From positions 62,001-126,000 of the forward strand of contig CAVQZA010000004.1 in the NCBI GenBank assembly GCA_963718355.1: 64,000 nt of DNA. The letters are read 5' to 3'. Position numbers and translations under genes: made by a program. The stretch's first letter is position 1. Every line of letters starts with the position of its first letter. Of this stretch, positions 7,323 to 16,118 are shown piece by piece. The notes under the pieces are model-generated. The model ran no database searches. It was not told the origin of the DNA and saw nothing but the letters and a program-made list of their open reading frames with translations. Source of the stretch: CAVQZA01 sp963718355. Its GTDB lineage: Bacteria > Actinomycetota > Thermoleophilia > Gaiellales > Gaiellaceae.

Positions 7323-9335
7323 GTGGCCGCTGCGGCGACAGAACCCGTGGTTGAGTACGGCGTCCGGCCCCGCTGGGAGCCGGAGATGCCGCGGATCAGG
7401 GCGACCGAGCTGATCTTCCGCTGGCTCGCGTCGGCGATCGCGCTGCTCGTCGCGTCGTCGATCATCTCAGAGGTCCACATCGACCGGTTCGCGGACGCCG
7501 TACTGGTCGCCGCCATCATCGCCGTCCTCAACGCCGTGCTGAGCCCGGTCCTCGCCGCGCTGCGGATCCCGTTCGTCGCGCTCGTGGGCTTCCTGCTCGT
7601 CCTGGTGCTCGACGCGGGGATGCTGATGCTCGCGGCACGGATCGCGCCCGACCAGATCCAGGTCGAGAGCTTCGGCTGGGCGCTCGTCTTCGCCCTCGTC
7701 GCCGCAGCGGTCAACACCGTCTTCAGCGCGATCTCCGGCGCCAACGACGACGACGAGTACTCGGTCCGCGTCACCGAGCGGATCGCGCGGCGCGAAGGCG
7801 GCCGCGGACTCACCGACGTGCCAGGCCTGATCCTGCTCGAGATCGACGGTCTCGCCCTCCCGGTGCTGCGACGGGCAGTACGGGATGGGAACGTGCCGAA
7901 CATGGCGCGCTGGCTCGAGGACGGCACCCATCTCCTCTCGGGCTGGGAGACCGACCTCTCCTCCCAGACCGGCGCGAGCCAGGCCGGAATCCTGCTCGGC
8001 TCGAACGAGGATATCCCGGCGTTTCGCTGGGTCGAGAAGGAGACCGGACGAACGATCGCCTGCTCGGCGCCCGCGGACTGCGCCGAGATCGAGAGACGCC
8101 ACGAGTCCGAACAGGCCCTCCTCCTGGGAGACGGCGCGAGCCGCGGCAACCTCCTCTCCGGCCGCGCCGAGCACTGCATCCTGACCTGCAGCCGACTGGA
8201 CGAGGAGAAGCGCGCGAATCCCGGCTACCGCGCGTTCTTCGCGAACTCGAACACGGTCATGCGCACATTCGTCCTCCTCTGGTGGGAGGTTGCGATCGAG
8301 ATCGTGGCGGCGGCGCGCCAGCATCGTCGGGACGTTCGGCCGCGGGGCCACCGGGGGCTGAAGTACGCGCTTCTCCGTGGCGCGGTCTGCGTCGTGCTGC
8401 GCGATCTGATCGTCTACGGCGTGCTCCAGGACATGATGCAGGGCCGGGCGATTCTCTATGCGACGCTCTCGAGCTACGACGAGGTCGCCCACCACTCGGG
8501 GCTCGAGCGGGCCGACACACTGGAGGCCCTGCGCAAGCTCGACCAGGCGTTCGGCCGGATCGACCGCGCCCGCCGCTTCGCCTCCCGGCCTTACCACATC
8601 GTGGTTCTCTCCGACCACGGCCAGACGCAGGGCGCGACCTTCCGGCAGCGCAACGGCTACGGCCTCGACGAGCTCGTGCGGCGAAACCTCGCCCGGGGCA
8701 GCGTCGCCGGGACGCTGGGCGGCGACGAGAACGACACGAAGACCGGGCTCGCGGTCCAGGAGGCGACCGGCGGACAGAGGGAACGGAAGCCGCCCGGTGG
8801 GGCCGTCGGCGACCGGGACGCCGTCGTCCTGGGGTCGGGCAACCTCGGCCTCATCTACCTCATGGAGGAGAAGCGCCGTCTGACGCGGGAGGAGATAGAC
8901 GCCCGACACCCCGACCTCCTTCCCGCGCTCCTCGCCCACTCCCACATCGCGTTCCTGCTGGTCCGATCCGTCACGGACGGGCCCGTCGTCCTCGGCGCTC
9001 GCGGCACCCGGTACCTGTCCGACGGACGGCTCGTGGGAGACGACCCGCTCGCCGGGTTCTCTCCGAACGCCGCTCAGCACGTCCTGCGCAGCGACGGCTT
9101 CTCGAACGCGCCCGACATCCTGATCAACAGCTTCTACGACCCGGTGCTCGAGGAGGGCTGCGCTTTCGAGGAGCTGATCTCCTTCCACGGCGGGCTAGGC
9201 GGCTTCCAGACCGAGGCGTTCATCCTTCACCCGGCCTCGCTCACCCTGCCGGACGAGCCGATCGTCGGGGCCGAGCGCGTGAACGAGGTGCTGCGAGGCT
9301 GGCGGACGCTGTTGCAGGGCCCGGCGGCCGCCTGA
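7323..9335 (+). CDS. Holin-like membrane domain fused to an alkaline-phosphatase-superfamily phosphodiesterase
   Basis: 670 residues from GTG 7323. Residues ~25-135 hold about four membrane helices of the phage-holin-family-4 type. From ~residue 160 runs a type I phosphodiesterase/nucleotide pyrophosphatase-like domain: LILLEIDGLALPVL (metal-binding Asp, with contact region NVPNMARW), SSQTGASQAGIL (nucleophile region), SYDEVAHHSG and VVLSDHGQTQG (metal ligands), and EELISFHGGLGG near the end. The membrane domain probably anchors the catalytic domain at the cell surface. I infer hydrolysis of an envelope phosphodiester; the substrate is unknown. It converges with the dedA-like gene 3 bp away. 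Confidence 0.75.
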   Translation: MAAAATEPVVEYGVRPRWEPEMPRIRATELIFRWLASAIALLVASSIISEVHIDRFADAVLVAAIIAVLNAVLSPVLAALRIPFVALVGFLLVLVLDAGMLMLAARIAPDQIQVESFGWALVFALVAAAVNTVFSAISGANDDDEYSVRVTERIARREGGRGLTDVPGLILLEIDGLALPVLRRAVRDGNVPNMARWLEDGTHLLSGWETDLSSQTGASQAGILLGSNEDIPAFRWVEKETGRTIACSAPADCAEIERRHESEQALLLGDGASRGNLLSGRAEHCILTCSRLDEEKRANPGYRAFFANSNTVMRTFVLLWWEVAIEIVAAARQHRRDVRPRGHRGLKYALLRGAVCVVLRDLIVYGVLQDMMQGRAILYATLSSYDEVAHHSGLERADTLEALRKLDQAFGRIDRARRFASRPYHIVVLSDHGQTQGATFRQRNGYGLDELVRRNLARGSVAGTLGGDENDTKTGLAVQEATGGQRERKPPGGAVGDRDAVVLGSGNLGLIYLMEEKRRLTREEIDARHPDLLPALLAHSHIAFLLVRSVTDGPVVLGARGTRYLSDGRLVGDDPLAGFSPNAAQHVLRSDGFSNAPDILINSFYDPVLEEGCAFEELISFHGGLGGFQTEAFILHPASLTLPDEPIVGAERVNEVLRGWRTLLQGPAAA

Positions 9336-9338
9336 GCG

Positions 9339-9956
9339 CTACTCGTCTCCGAGCACGCGCTTCTCGAGGCGCCTCACGATCAGGAACCCGATCGCCGACA
9401 GCAGGATCGCGCCGCCGGCCGCGTAGAGGCCGTAGCGGCTGAACGCGCTCGCGGCCGCGTCGCCCAGGTAGTAGGAGATCAGTGCGACGGACGTCGCCCA
9501 GACGATCCCGCCGGCCGCGTTCCAGAAGAAGAACCGCCACCAGTGCATGCGCGAGATACCGGCGACCCAGGCCGTCGTCACCCGCAGCACGGCGACGAAA
9601 CGGCCGATGAAGACGGCCTTGCCGCCGTGCTTGGCGAAGAAGCGCTCGCCGCGCGGGAGGTACGTCTCCGCGTACCGGCGCGTCAGCCGGTACCGCTCGA
9701 GCAGCGGACGACCGCCCTCCCGTGCAGCCCAGTAGCCGAGGTTGTCGCCGATGATCGCGGCCAGGACTCCCACCACGATCACCCAGGCGATCGAGAGCGA
9801 GCCCTGCGACGCGAGTACCGAGCACGCGATCAGCGCCGTCTCGCCGGGAACTGGCAGTCCGAACGACTCGAGCGTGAGCAGCGCGAACATCAGCAGCAGC
9901 GCCCACTGGCTGTGCTGCTCGACGAACGTCAGAACCGAAGCAAGAGGCACGCCCAC
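9339..9956 (-). CDS. DedA family membrane protein
   Basis: 205 residues from GTG 9956. Signatures of the DedA/VTT family are visible: ESFGLPVPGE near residue 30, GYWAARE with GGR, and FFAKHGGKAVFIGRFVAVLR near residues 110-130, followed by TAWVAGISRMHWWRFFFWN. DedA proteins are envelope membrane proteins needed for lipid-carrier recycling and membrane homeostasis. Its first ~110 bp and upstream flank recur as a decayed fragment at 41020-41133, which shows that this locus was once duplicated. Confidence 0.85.
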   Translation of the reverse strand: MGVPLASVLTFVEQHSQWALLLMFALLTLESFGLPVPGETALIACSVLASQGSLSIAWVIVVGVLAAIIGDNLGYWAAREGGRPLLERYRLTRRYAETYLPRGERFFAKHGGKAVFIGRFVAVLRVTTAWVAGISRMHWWRFFFWNAAGGIVWATSVALISYYLGDAAASAFSRYGLYAAGGAILLSAIGFLIVRRLEKRVLGDE

Positions 9957-10107
9957 GGATCATCCCGCACGGCGGCGATGGCTGCGGTCGGGTCGTCAGC
10001 CTTGCCGATCGGCTGCGAGCTGCGCCTGTCGGCGGTCGCACTCCTTCATGCGCGTTCGTCTGTTACGGGGGCCGTCGAGGCATTAGCGTAGGGGCAGGTT
10101 GAGCGCC

Positions 10108-12867
10108 GTGCCCGAGACCACCGTTCCGCCGCCTTACGCCCTCGAGGCCGGGGAAGTCGTCGCTGCACTCGGGTCGGACCTGGACTCGGGTCTGACCGGC
10201 GCCGAGGCGGCGGCGCGGCTGTCGCGCTACGGGCGGAACGAGATCAGCAAGGAGAAGCCGCCGTCGATGTGGGCGGTGGCGGCGCAGCAGCTGCGCGACC
10301 CGATGAACATCATGCTGATCGCGGTCGTGGCGGTGAGCTTCGTGATCGGCGAGGTCTCGACCGGTGTGATCGTCGGGCTGCTCATCCTCCTCAACGTCGT
10401 CCTCGGCACACGCCAGGAGCTGAAGGCGCGGGCGAGCATCGACGCGCTTGCGAACCTGCAGGTGCCGCAAGCGAAGGTCGTGCGCGACGGCTCGGTCGCG
10501 CTCGTGCCGGCGGTCGACCTCGTCCCCGGCGACATCGTGGAGGTGGAGGCGGGCGACATCGTCCCCGCCGACGGCCGCATCATCCACTCGGCCACGCTGG
10601 AGACGCAGGAGGCGGCGTTGACGGGCGAGAGCGCCCCGATCCCGAAGGACGCGGGTCCGCTCACCGGATCAGACGTGGGGCTCGGCGACCGCTCGAACAT
10701 GCTGTTCCAGAACACGGCGGTGACGCGGGGCACCGCGGCGATGGTCGTGACCGGGACCGGCATGGAGACCGAGATGGGGAAGATCGCGACGATGCTGAGT
10801 ACGGTCACCCGTACGCGGTCGCCGCTGCAGAAGGAACTCGGCTCCCTGACCTATGTGCTCGGGATCATCGCCTGGGGCGCGGTCGCGTTCATCGTCATCG
10901 TCGGCGTCGCCCGCGGCGAGAAGTTCAGCGACGTGCTGCTGCTCGGGACGGCGATGGCGATCTCGGCGATCCCGACCGGCATGCCGGCGTTCGTCTCGGG
11001 CCTGCTCTCGATGGGCGCGAAGCAGCTCGCCGACTCGAAGGCGGTCGTCAAGAACCTGACCGACGTCGAGACGCTCGGGGCGACGAGTGCGATCAACACC
11101 GACAAGACCGGCACCCTGACGCTGAACCAGATGATGGTCTCGACCCTCTACACCGCCGGCGAGTGGTTCACGGTCGAGGGCGAGGGCTACCGAAAGACCG
11201 GGGCGCTCAGGTCGGTCGCGGGCGCCCCGACGCCCGACTTCACGCGGCTGGCGCTCGGCCTCGCGCTCGACAGCGACGCGACGGTCGCAGACGACGGGAG
11301 CGTGGTCGGCGACCCGACGGAGGCGGCGCTAGTCGTGCTCGCGGCCAAGCTCGGCGTCGACGCGGAGGAGACGCGGCGGGCGTACCCGCGGATGGCCGAG
11401 GTGCCGTTCGACTCCGACTACAAGTTCATGGCTACGTTCCACCGCTACCCGGTCGACGGGAAGGAGCAGGTGATCCAGCTGGTCAAGGGCGGGCCCGACG
11501 TGGTGCTGGCGCGCTGCAGCCTCGCGGGCGGCCCGATGAGCGGGTCGCAGGTACCGATCGACGAGGCGCGGGCCGGGATCGACGAGGCGAACGACCGCAT
11601 GGGCGAAAAGGGCCTGCGCGTGCTCGCCTTTGCGGCGCGCTTCGTCGACGACGGTGAGCTCGACGCGACGGCCGCCGACCCGATGTCGCTTGTTCACGAC
11701 CTCGCCTTCGTCGGCATGGTCGGGATCATCGACCCGCTCCGTCCGTCGTCGAGGGCCGCGGTGCAGACGGCGCTCGGCGCGGGGATCGACGTCCGCATGA
11801 TCACCGGCGACCATGCGGTGACCGCGCAGGCGATCGGCGAGGCGCTCGGGCTCGGGCCGGGCGCGATCAGCGGCACCGAGTTGCAGGCCATGACGGACGA
11901 GGAGCTGAAGCGCCGGCTCCCCGAGCTCCACGTCTTCGGCCGGGTCACGCCGCAGGACAAGCTCCGCCTCGCCCGGCTGATGCAGGAGCAGGGCCTGATC
12001 GTGGCGATGACCGGGGACGCGGTCAACGACGCCGCCGCGCTGAAGCAGGCCGACATCGGCGTCGCGATGGGCAGCGGCAGCGAGGTCACCAAGCAGGCCG
12101 GCCGGATGATCCTCACAGACGACAACTTCGGCACGCTCGTGCACGCCGTCGAGATCGGCCGCCGGGTCTACGAGAAGGTCGTCTCCTACGTCCGCTACCA
12201 GATGACCCAGCTGCTCGCGCTCGTGTTCCTGTTCATCGCCGCGACCGCGTTCGACATCAACCAGGGCGTCGCGCTGACTCCGCTGATGGTGCTGTACCTG
12301 CTCGTGTTCGCCACCGCCTCCGGCGTGGTCGTGATCGCGGTCGACCCCGGTGCTCCCGACGTGATGCACCGGCCGCCGCGCGACCCGAAGGTGCCTATCA
12401 CCAACCGGGCGGCCGTCACCCTGTGGGTCGTCTACGCATTCACCTTGTTCGTCGCCGCCCTGATCCCGCTCGTCGCCGGCCCCGACGACCCGAAGACCGA
12501 CGTGCCGACCGCCTCGCTGACGATGACGTTCGTCGTGCTGGGTCTCGGCACCGTCTTCAATGCTCTGACGAACCGGCGCGACCCGGCCAGCGGACTCTCG
12601 TCGCCGCTGCTCAAGGCCCTTGCGATCTCGCTGTTCCCCGTCGCGATGATCGTCCTCGCGACCGAACTGCCAGGCCTCCAGAAGGGCCTGCTGACGACCT
12701 CGCTCACCGGCAAGGAGTGGCTCGCCTGCTTCGGCCTCGCCGCGTTACTGCCGCTCGTGATCGAGACGAACAAATGGCTCCGCCGCCGCCGGGCCCCCGC
12801 GCCGACTCCGGCCGACGTGCAACGCGCGCTCGCCCCGGAGCGCGCCGTCGCGGAAGCTGCGTCTTGA
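10108..12867 (+). CDS. Cation-transporting P-type ATPase
   Basis: 919 residues from GTG 10108, which has GGGGCAGG about 9 bp upstream; a TTG at 10099 is in frame but sits too close to that site. The order is a cation-ATPase N-terminal domain, the actuator motif TGES (residues ~172-175), AISAIPTGMPAF in the fourth membrane helix, the phosphorylation motif DKTGT (Asp ~332), KGGPDVVLARC in the nucleotide domain, MITGDHAVTAQ, GDAVNDAAALKQADIG, and six C-terminal helices. The ion-coordinating helix reads IPTGMP instead of PEGLP (Ca2+) or PVALP (H+), so the ion is uncertain. The last codons form part of a 60-bp sequence duplicated before ppk2. Confidence 0.9.
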   Translation: MPETTVPPPYALEAGEVVAALGSDLDSGLTGAEAAARLSRYGRNEISKEKPPSMWAVAAQQLRDPMNIMLIAVVAVSFVIGEVSTGVIVGLLILLNVVLGTRQELKARASIDALANLQVPQAKVVRDGSVALVPAVDLVPGDIVEVEAGDIVPADGRIIHSATLETQEAALTGESAPIPKDAGPLTGSDVGLGDRSNMLFQNTAVTRGTAAMVVTGTGMETEMGKIATMLSTVTRTRSPLQKELGSLTYVLGIIAWGAVAFIVIVGVARGEKFSDVLLLGTAMAISAIPTGMPAFVSGLLSMGAKQLADSKAVVKNLTDVETLGATSAINTDKTGTLTLNQMMVSTLYTAGEWFTVEGEGYRKTGALRSVAGAPTPDFTRLALGLALDSDATVADDGSVVGDPTEAALVVLAAKLGVDAEETRRAYPRMAEVPFDSDYKFMATFHRYPVDGKEQVIQLVKGGPDVVLARCSLAGGPMSGSQVPIDEARAGIDEANDRMGEKGLRVLAFAARFVDDGELDATAADPMSLVHDLAFVGMVGIIDPLRPSSRAAVQTALGAGIDVRMITGDHAVTAQAIGEALGLGPGAISGTELQAMTDEELKRRLPELHVFGRVTPQDKLRLARLMQEQGLIVAMTGDAVNDAAALKQADIGVAMGSGSEVTKQAGRMILTDDNFGTLVHAVEIGRRVYEKVVSYVRYQMTQLLALVFLFIAATAFDINQGVALTPLMVLYLLVFATASGVVVIAVDPGAPDVMHRPPRDPKVPITNRAAVTLWVVYAFTLFVAALIPLVAGPDDPKTDVPTASLTMTFVVLGLGTVFNALTNRRDPASGLSSPLLKALAISLFPVAMIVLATELPGLQKGLLTTSLTGKEWLACFGLAALLPLVIETNKWLRRRRAPAPTPADVQRALAPERAVAEAAS

Positions 12868-12873
12868 GCAAGA
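12814..12873 (+). repeat. ATPase/ppk2 junction duplication, copy A
   Basis: This 60 bp aligns without gaps to 17899-17958 with 53 identities. Here it spans the end of the P-type ATPase gene, its TGA at 12865-12867 and the bases after it. TTGAGCAAGACGAAGGAGAAG, at the stop, would read (L)SKTKEK, resembling the MSKNKKTK start of PPK2. It looks like the remnant of a ppk2 gene that once followed this ATPase gene. Confidence 0.7.
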
Positions 12874-12915
12874 CGAAGGAGAAGCTGCGCGCGAGCTGTC
12901 CGGTACGCTCGGTGG

Positions 12916-13683
12916 ATGAGCGGTCGCAGACCGCATTGGACGATCGCCGCCCTGCTCGCGCTGGGCTGCCTTGCGACGGGTTGCTCCGGGTCGTCCCGGC
13001 CGCGGCGGTCCTCGTCGCAGACGTGGTCGATCGTCGCGCTCGGCGACTCGGTGCCGCGCGGCACCAACTGCGACTGCACGCCCTACCCGCCCCTCTCCGC
13101 TGACGGGCTCGCGACCGAGACGGCTCAGACCGTCACGGCGACCAACGACTCGGTCGCCGGCGCGACCACGTCCTCGGTCCTCCAGCAGCTCGACAACGCC
13201 GACGTGATCGCTCACGTCAGAGCGGCGGACGTCGTCGAGATCGAGGTCGGTGCGAACGACGTCGCCCATTCGCAGTCGTGCGGCAACGACGTCGCCTGCT
13301 ATGCGCCGCGGATCCCGACGATGGGGACGAACCTCGCTGCGATCGTGGCACGGGTGCACGAACTCACGGCCGGGCATCGGGCGCTGGTCGTGCTCTTGGA
13401 CTACTGGAGCGTCTGGCTGGGCGGCCAGTACGCAGCCGCGAAGGGCGATGCCTATGTTGCCGCGGCTGCGCAGGTGACCGACGAGGTCAACTCCGTGGTC
13501 AAGTCGACCGCGGCCGCCAGCGGGTCGGCGTACGTCGACCTCCGCGCCGCTTTCAAAGGCCCCAGCTACACCTACGACGAGACTCACTACCTCTCGAGCG
13601 ACGGCGACCATCCCAACGCTGCCGGGCACCAGCAGATCGCGACGGCCACGGAAGCCGTGATCCAGAGCTCACTCCACATCTAG
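12916..13683 (+). CDS. SGNH/GDSL-hydrolase lipoprotein
   Basis: 255 residues from ATG 12916. The signal peptide ends in a lipobox (CLATGC, Cys ~23), so the protein should be lipid-anchored outside the membrane. SGNH motifs: IVALGDSVPRG (block I, nucleophile Ser), EIEVGANDVAHS (block III, GxND) and SSDGDHPNAAGH (block V, D-x-x-H). The family covers esterases, lipases and acetylhydrolases; the substrate is unknown. Cys pairs near TNCDCTPY and SCGNDVACY may form disulphides. It lies 48 bp after the ATPase gene, over the scar of the lost junction. Confidence 0.8.
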   Translation: MSGRRPHWTIAALLALGCLATGCSGSSRPRRSSSQTWSIVALGDSVPRGTNCDCTPYPPLSADGLATETAQTVTATNDSVAGATTSSVLQQLDNADVIAHVRAADVVEIEVGANDVAHSQSCGNDVACYAPRIPTMGTNLAAIVARVHELTAGHRALVVLLDYWSVWLGGQYAAAKGDAYVAAAAQVTDEVNSVVKSTAAASGSAYVDLRAAFKGPSYTYDETHYLSSDGDHPNAAGHQQIATATEAVIQSSLHI

Positions 13684-13736
13684 ACGTAGACCGGCGACCT
13701 CGGAGGAGCGGCTGATCCGCCGCGGACACGCTTCGC

Positions 13737-14114
13737 TCATGTGATCGTGAAGACGCCGACCATCCCGGCTGCGGCGTGCCCGGGGACGGTGCACTTGTAC
13801 TTGTAGGCACCCTTTCGCAGAAACACGACCCTCAACGTCGCCGACTTCCCCGGCGAGATCACCCGCGTCTTGCGGCCGTTGATCTGGAAGTCATGCCCGA
13901 GCTTGCCGACGTTCTTCACCCTGAAGACGACAACGCCGCGCTTCGCCGTCTTGCTGCTCAGCACGAACTTGAACTCGGACGCCGCCACGTTCACGGACTT
14001 GATCAGGGCCGCCGCCTGCGGCGCACGAACCGAGGGCTGCGCCGCCGCCCGCGCCGACGCTCCGGTGGCGGCCAAAGCTGCGGACACGAGCGCAACAGCC
14101 ATCATTGCTCTCAT
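13737..14114 (-). CDS. Secreted cupredoxin (plastocyanin-like)
   Basis: 125 residues from ATG 14114, preceded by a strong GGAGGAGG site. A signal peptide covers about the first 26 residues. The mature part has FRVKNVGKLGHDFQI with one His ligand, then YKCTVPGHAAAGM providing Cys, His and Met: the four type-1 copper ligands in normal order and spacing. It is probably an extracytoplasmic blue-copper electron carrier or copper-binding protein. No obvious redox partner is adjacent. Confidence 0.85.
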   Translation of the reverse strand: MRAMMAVALVSAALAATGASARAAAQPSVRAPQAAALIKSVNVAASEFKFVLSSKTAKRGVVVFRVKNVGKLGHDFQINGRKTRVISPGKSATLRVVFLRKGAYKYKCTVPGHAAAGMVGVFTIT

Positions 14115-14159
14115 CGAAAGCCTCCTCCACAGATGGCGAAAACACGATCGTAGCCAACC

Positions 14160-14816
14160 TCAGGAACGCCCGGCTGCCGGGCGCGCGAGGATTAGCTGGG
14201 CGGCCCCGAAGCTGATTAGCGCGACGGCGACGCCGAGGGTGGCGCCTGCGAGCGCGTCGGAGAGCCAGTGCACCTGGAGGTAGGTGCGGCTCCAGGCCAT
14301 CGCCGCGATCGCGGCGGCTGCGAGAGCGAACCAGAGTCGGCGCCCTCGACCGGGCCTGCTGAAGAGGAGGACGAGCGCGACCGCGGTCGCGCCCGCGTAG
14401 GCGGCATGTCCCGAGGGAAAAGACGTCCCGTGCGCCTGGAGCATGTGCCCGGGCGGGCGCTCCCGGCCGACGGCCAACTTGATCAGGTTGGAGAGCAGCG
14501 GAGTGAGCGCCTCGGTGGCGGCGAACGCTGCGAGCGCGGCCCAGCGGCGCGCGAGGAAGAGCGCGAGTCCGATCCCGGCCAGCGTGAGGGCGCGCCAGAT
14601 GCCGTGCCCGAGCGCGTTGAAGACGAGCGCGACGTGCGTGAGAAACGGCGTCTCGATGTCCTGCATCAGCTCGGACCAGCGGCTGTCGATCGTGAGAGGG
14701 CCTGCGGGTATCAGGAGCGCGAGCAGAAGCACCAGCGCGAGGAGTGCGCCCCCCCAGCCGACGGCCCGGCCCGGGTGGGCGAGGAACTCCTCGTTCCGCC
14801 ATCGCCCGGTCGACAC
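14160..14816 (-). CDS. PAP2-family phosphatase
   Basis: 218 residues from GTG 14816 (VSTGRWRNEEF). The open frame runs further up but there overlaps the lipid-kinase gene, so this start, 11 bp after that gene's stop, is preferred. The phosphatase motifs appear in order: KLAVGRERP, SFPSGHAAYA and SRTYLQVHWLSDALAG, between five to six membrane helices. PAP2 enzymes dephosphorylate phosphatidic acid, undecaprenyl diphosphate or related lipids. Pairing with a diacylglycerol-kinase-like enzyme suggests they act on linked lipid-phosphate pools. Confidence 0.85.
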   Translation of the reverse strand: MSTGRWRNEEFLAHPGRAVGWGGALLALVLLLALLIPAGPLTIDSRWSELMQDIETPFLTHVALVFNALGHGIWRALTLAGIGLALFLARRWAALAAFAATEALTPLLSNLIKLAVGRERPPGHMLQAHGTSFPSGHAAYAGATAVALVLLFSRPGRGRRLWFALAAAAIAAMAWSRTYLQVHWLSDALAGATLGVAVALISFGAAQLILARPAAGRS

Positions 14817-14827
14817 GCTCTCGGCCT

Positions 14828-16093
14828 TCAGTCCCGTCCGGCGGCCACGGCGAACAGCCGGCGAAGCGTGTCGATCGCCCCTTCTGGCAGCCCGGCCGAC
14901 GGTGAGGCACCGGGGTGCTGCGGCGCGATGCGCACCCGCAGCGCCCCGGGCCGGCTGACGAGCCGAAGCGGCGCGTCCAGCACGAGCGCCTCGCCGTCGA
15001 CTCCCACCGGCACCGGCTGCGACGCCGTCACCTCGAAGACGGTAGCCGACCACTGCCGCCACGGGCGGCTCGCTCCGCCGGCCTGCGGTGACTGCAACAC
15101 TGCGACGCCCAGCTCGCCTGCGTCCATCCGGGGACGCGCGCCCGAGCCGACGACCCGTCCCAGACGGTAGGCGTTGTTCGAGACCAGGATCACCGCCGCC
15201 GACTCGTGCGCGGCGCCGTCCTGGCCGTGCCAGCCCAGCTCGGCGGCCGTCCCGCCGGACTGCGCGGCGAGCACCTCGGGCGCCGTGTCGAGGATCGTGC
15301 GCAGCTTGGCGTCGCGGTACCCCTCGCGCTGCACCGCCTCCGCGTACAGCCCGAACGACACGTTGTTCACGAACACGCGGCCGTTGACCTCGGCGAGGTC
15401 GACCCGGCGCTCCCCGCCGTCGACGAACGCATCGAGCGCGCCGACGACGTCGTCCCGGTCGACTCCGAGATCGAGCGCGAAGTGGTTGCGGGTACCCGCC
15501 GGAATGCAGGCGAACGGCAGGTCGTGCTCCGCGGCGATCGAGGCCACCAGCGCCTGGGTGCCGTCACCGCCGGCGGCCGCCAGTCCGTCGGCTCCCCGGG
15601 CCACCGCGTCGCGGACGAGCTGTACGAGGTCGTCGCCGGGCTTCAGCTCGATCGGCTCGATCCCCCGTGCCCGCGCCTCGTCGGGAAGGTTGTTGCTCAC
15701 GGCCTTGCCGCCGCCCGAGCGCGGGTTCCACACCACGACCGCGCGCTCCGGTCGAACAGCAGGCTGGAGCGTCGCGTGGGCACGGAACACGGGCCTGGCG
15801 ATCGCGACGCCCAGGATCAGGAGCGCGACGGCCGCGAGACCGAAGCCGTAACGGTCGCCGGACAGCACGACGACGACCGCCGCGACGAGCAGCAGCCCGC
15901 CGCCGGCCGCGAGAACGTGCCTGGCGGGGGCCTTGCGCAGAAGCGCCTGCCACGCCACGACGACGCCGGCGGCGAGCAGCGCCACCGCCGCCAGGCCGCG
16001 GGGGAGATCGCGCACGATCTCGATGGCCGCCGCGACGATGGCGGCCACCAGGCACACCAGCGCCGCCACAGCAGAAACACGCCGACCGACCAC
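14828..16093 (-). CDS. Diacylglycerol-kinase-family lipid kinase with N-terminal membrane domain
   Basis: 421 residues from GTG 16093. About four membrane helices occupy residues 1-110. A DagK/LCB5 catalytic domain follows: VVWNPRSGGGKAV (phosphate-binding loop), LAAAGGDGTQALVASIA with the GGDGT signature, and CIPAGTRNHFALDLGV. The C-terminal half (FEVTASQPVPVGVDGEAL and on) is the usual beta-sandwich lobe. The family phosphorylates diacylglycerol or other lipid alcohols; the substrate is unconfirmed. It is upstream of, and probably cotranscribed with, the PAP2 phosphatase. Confidence 0.85.
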   Translation of the reverse strand: MVGRRVSAVAALVCLVAAIVAAAIEIVRDLPRGLAAVALLAAGVVVAWQALLRKAPARHVLAAGGGLLLVAAVVVVLSGDRYGFGLAAVALLILGVAIARPVFRAHATLQPAVRPERAVVVWNPRSGGGKAVSNNLPDEARARGIEPIELKPGDDLVQLVRDAVARGADGLAAAGGDGTQALVASIAAEHDLPFACIPAGTRNHFALDLGVDRDDVVGALDAFVDGGERRVDLAEVNGRVFVNNVSFGLYAEAVQREGYRDAKLRTILDTAPEVLAAQSGGTAAELGWHGQDGAAHESAAVILVSNNAYRLGRVVGSGARPRMDAGELGVAVLQSPQAGGASRPWRQWSATVFEVTASQPVPVGVDGEALVLDAPLRLVSRPGALRVRIAPQHPGASPSAGLPEGAIDTLRRLFAVAAGRD

Positions 16094-16118
16094 GCAGTGG
16101 AGCCTACCGCGATCGAAA

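Noticed and set aside
14817..15062. Longer PAP2 protein starting at 15062
   Set aside because: The extension lies inside the lipid-kinase gene in another frame and is Arg/Ala-rich low-complexity sequence. GTG 14816 is better placed.
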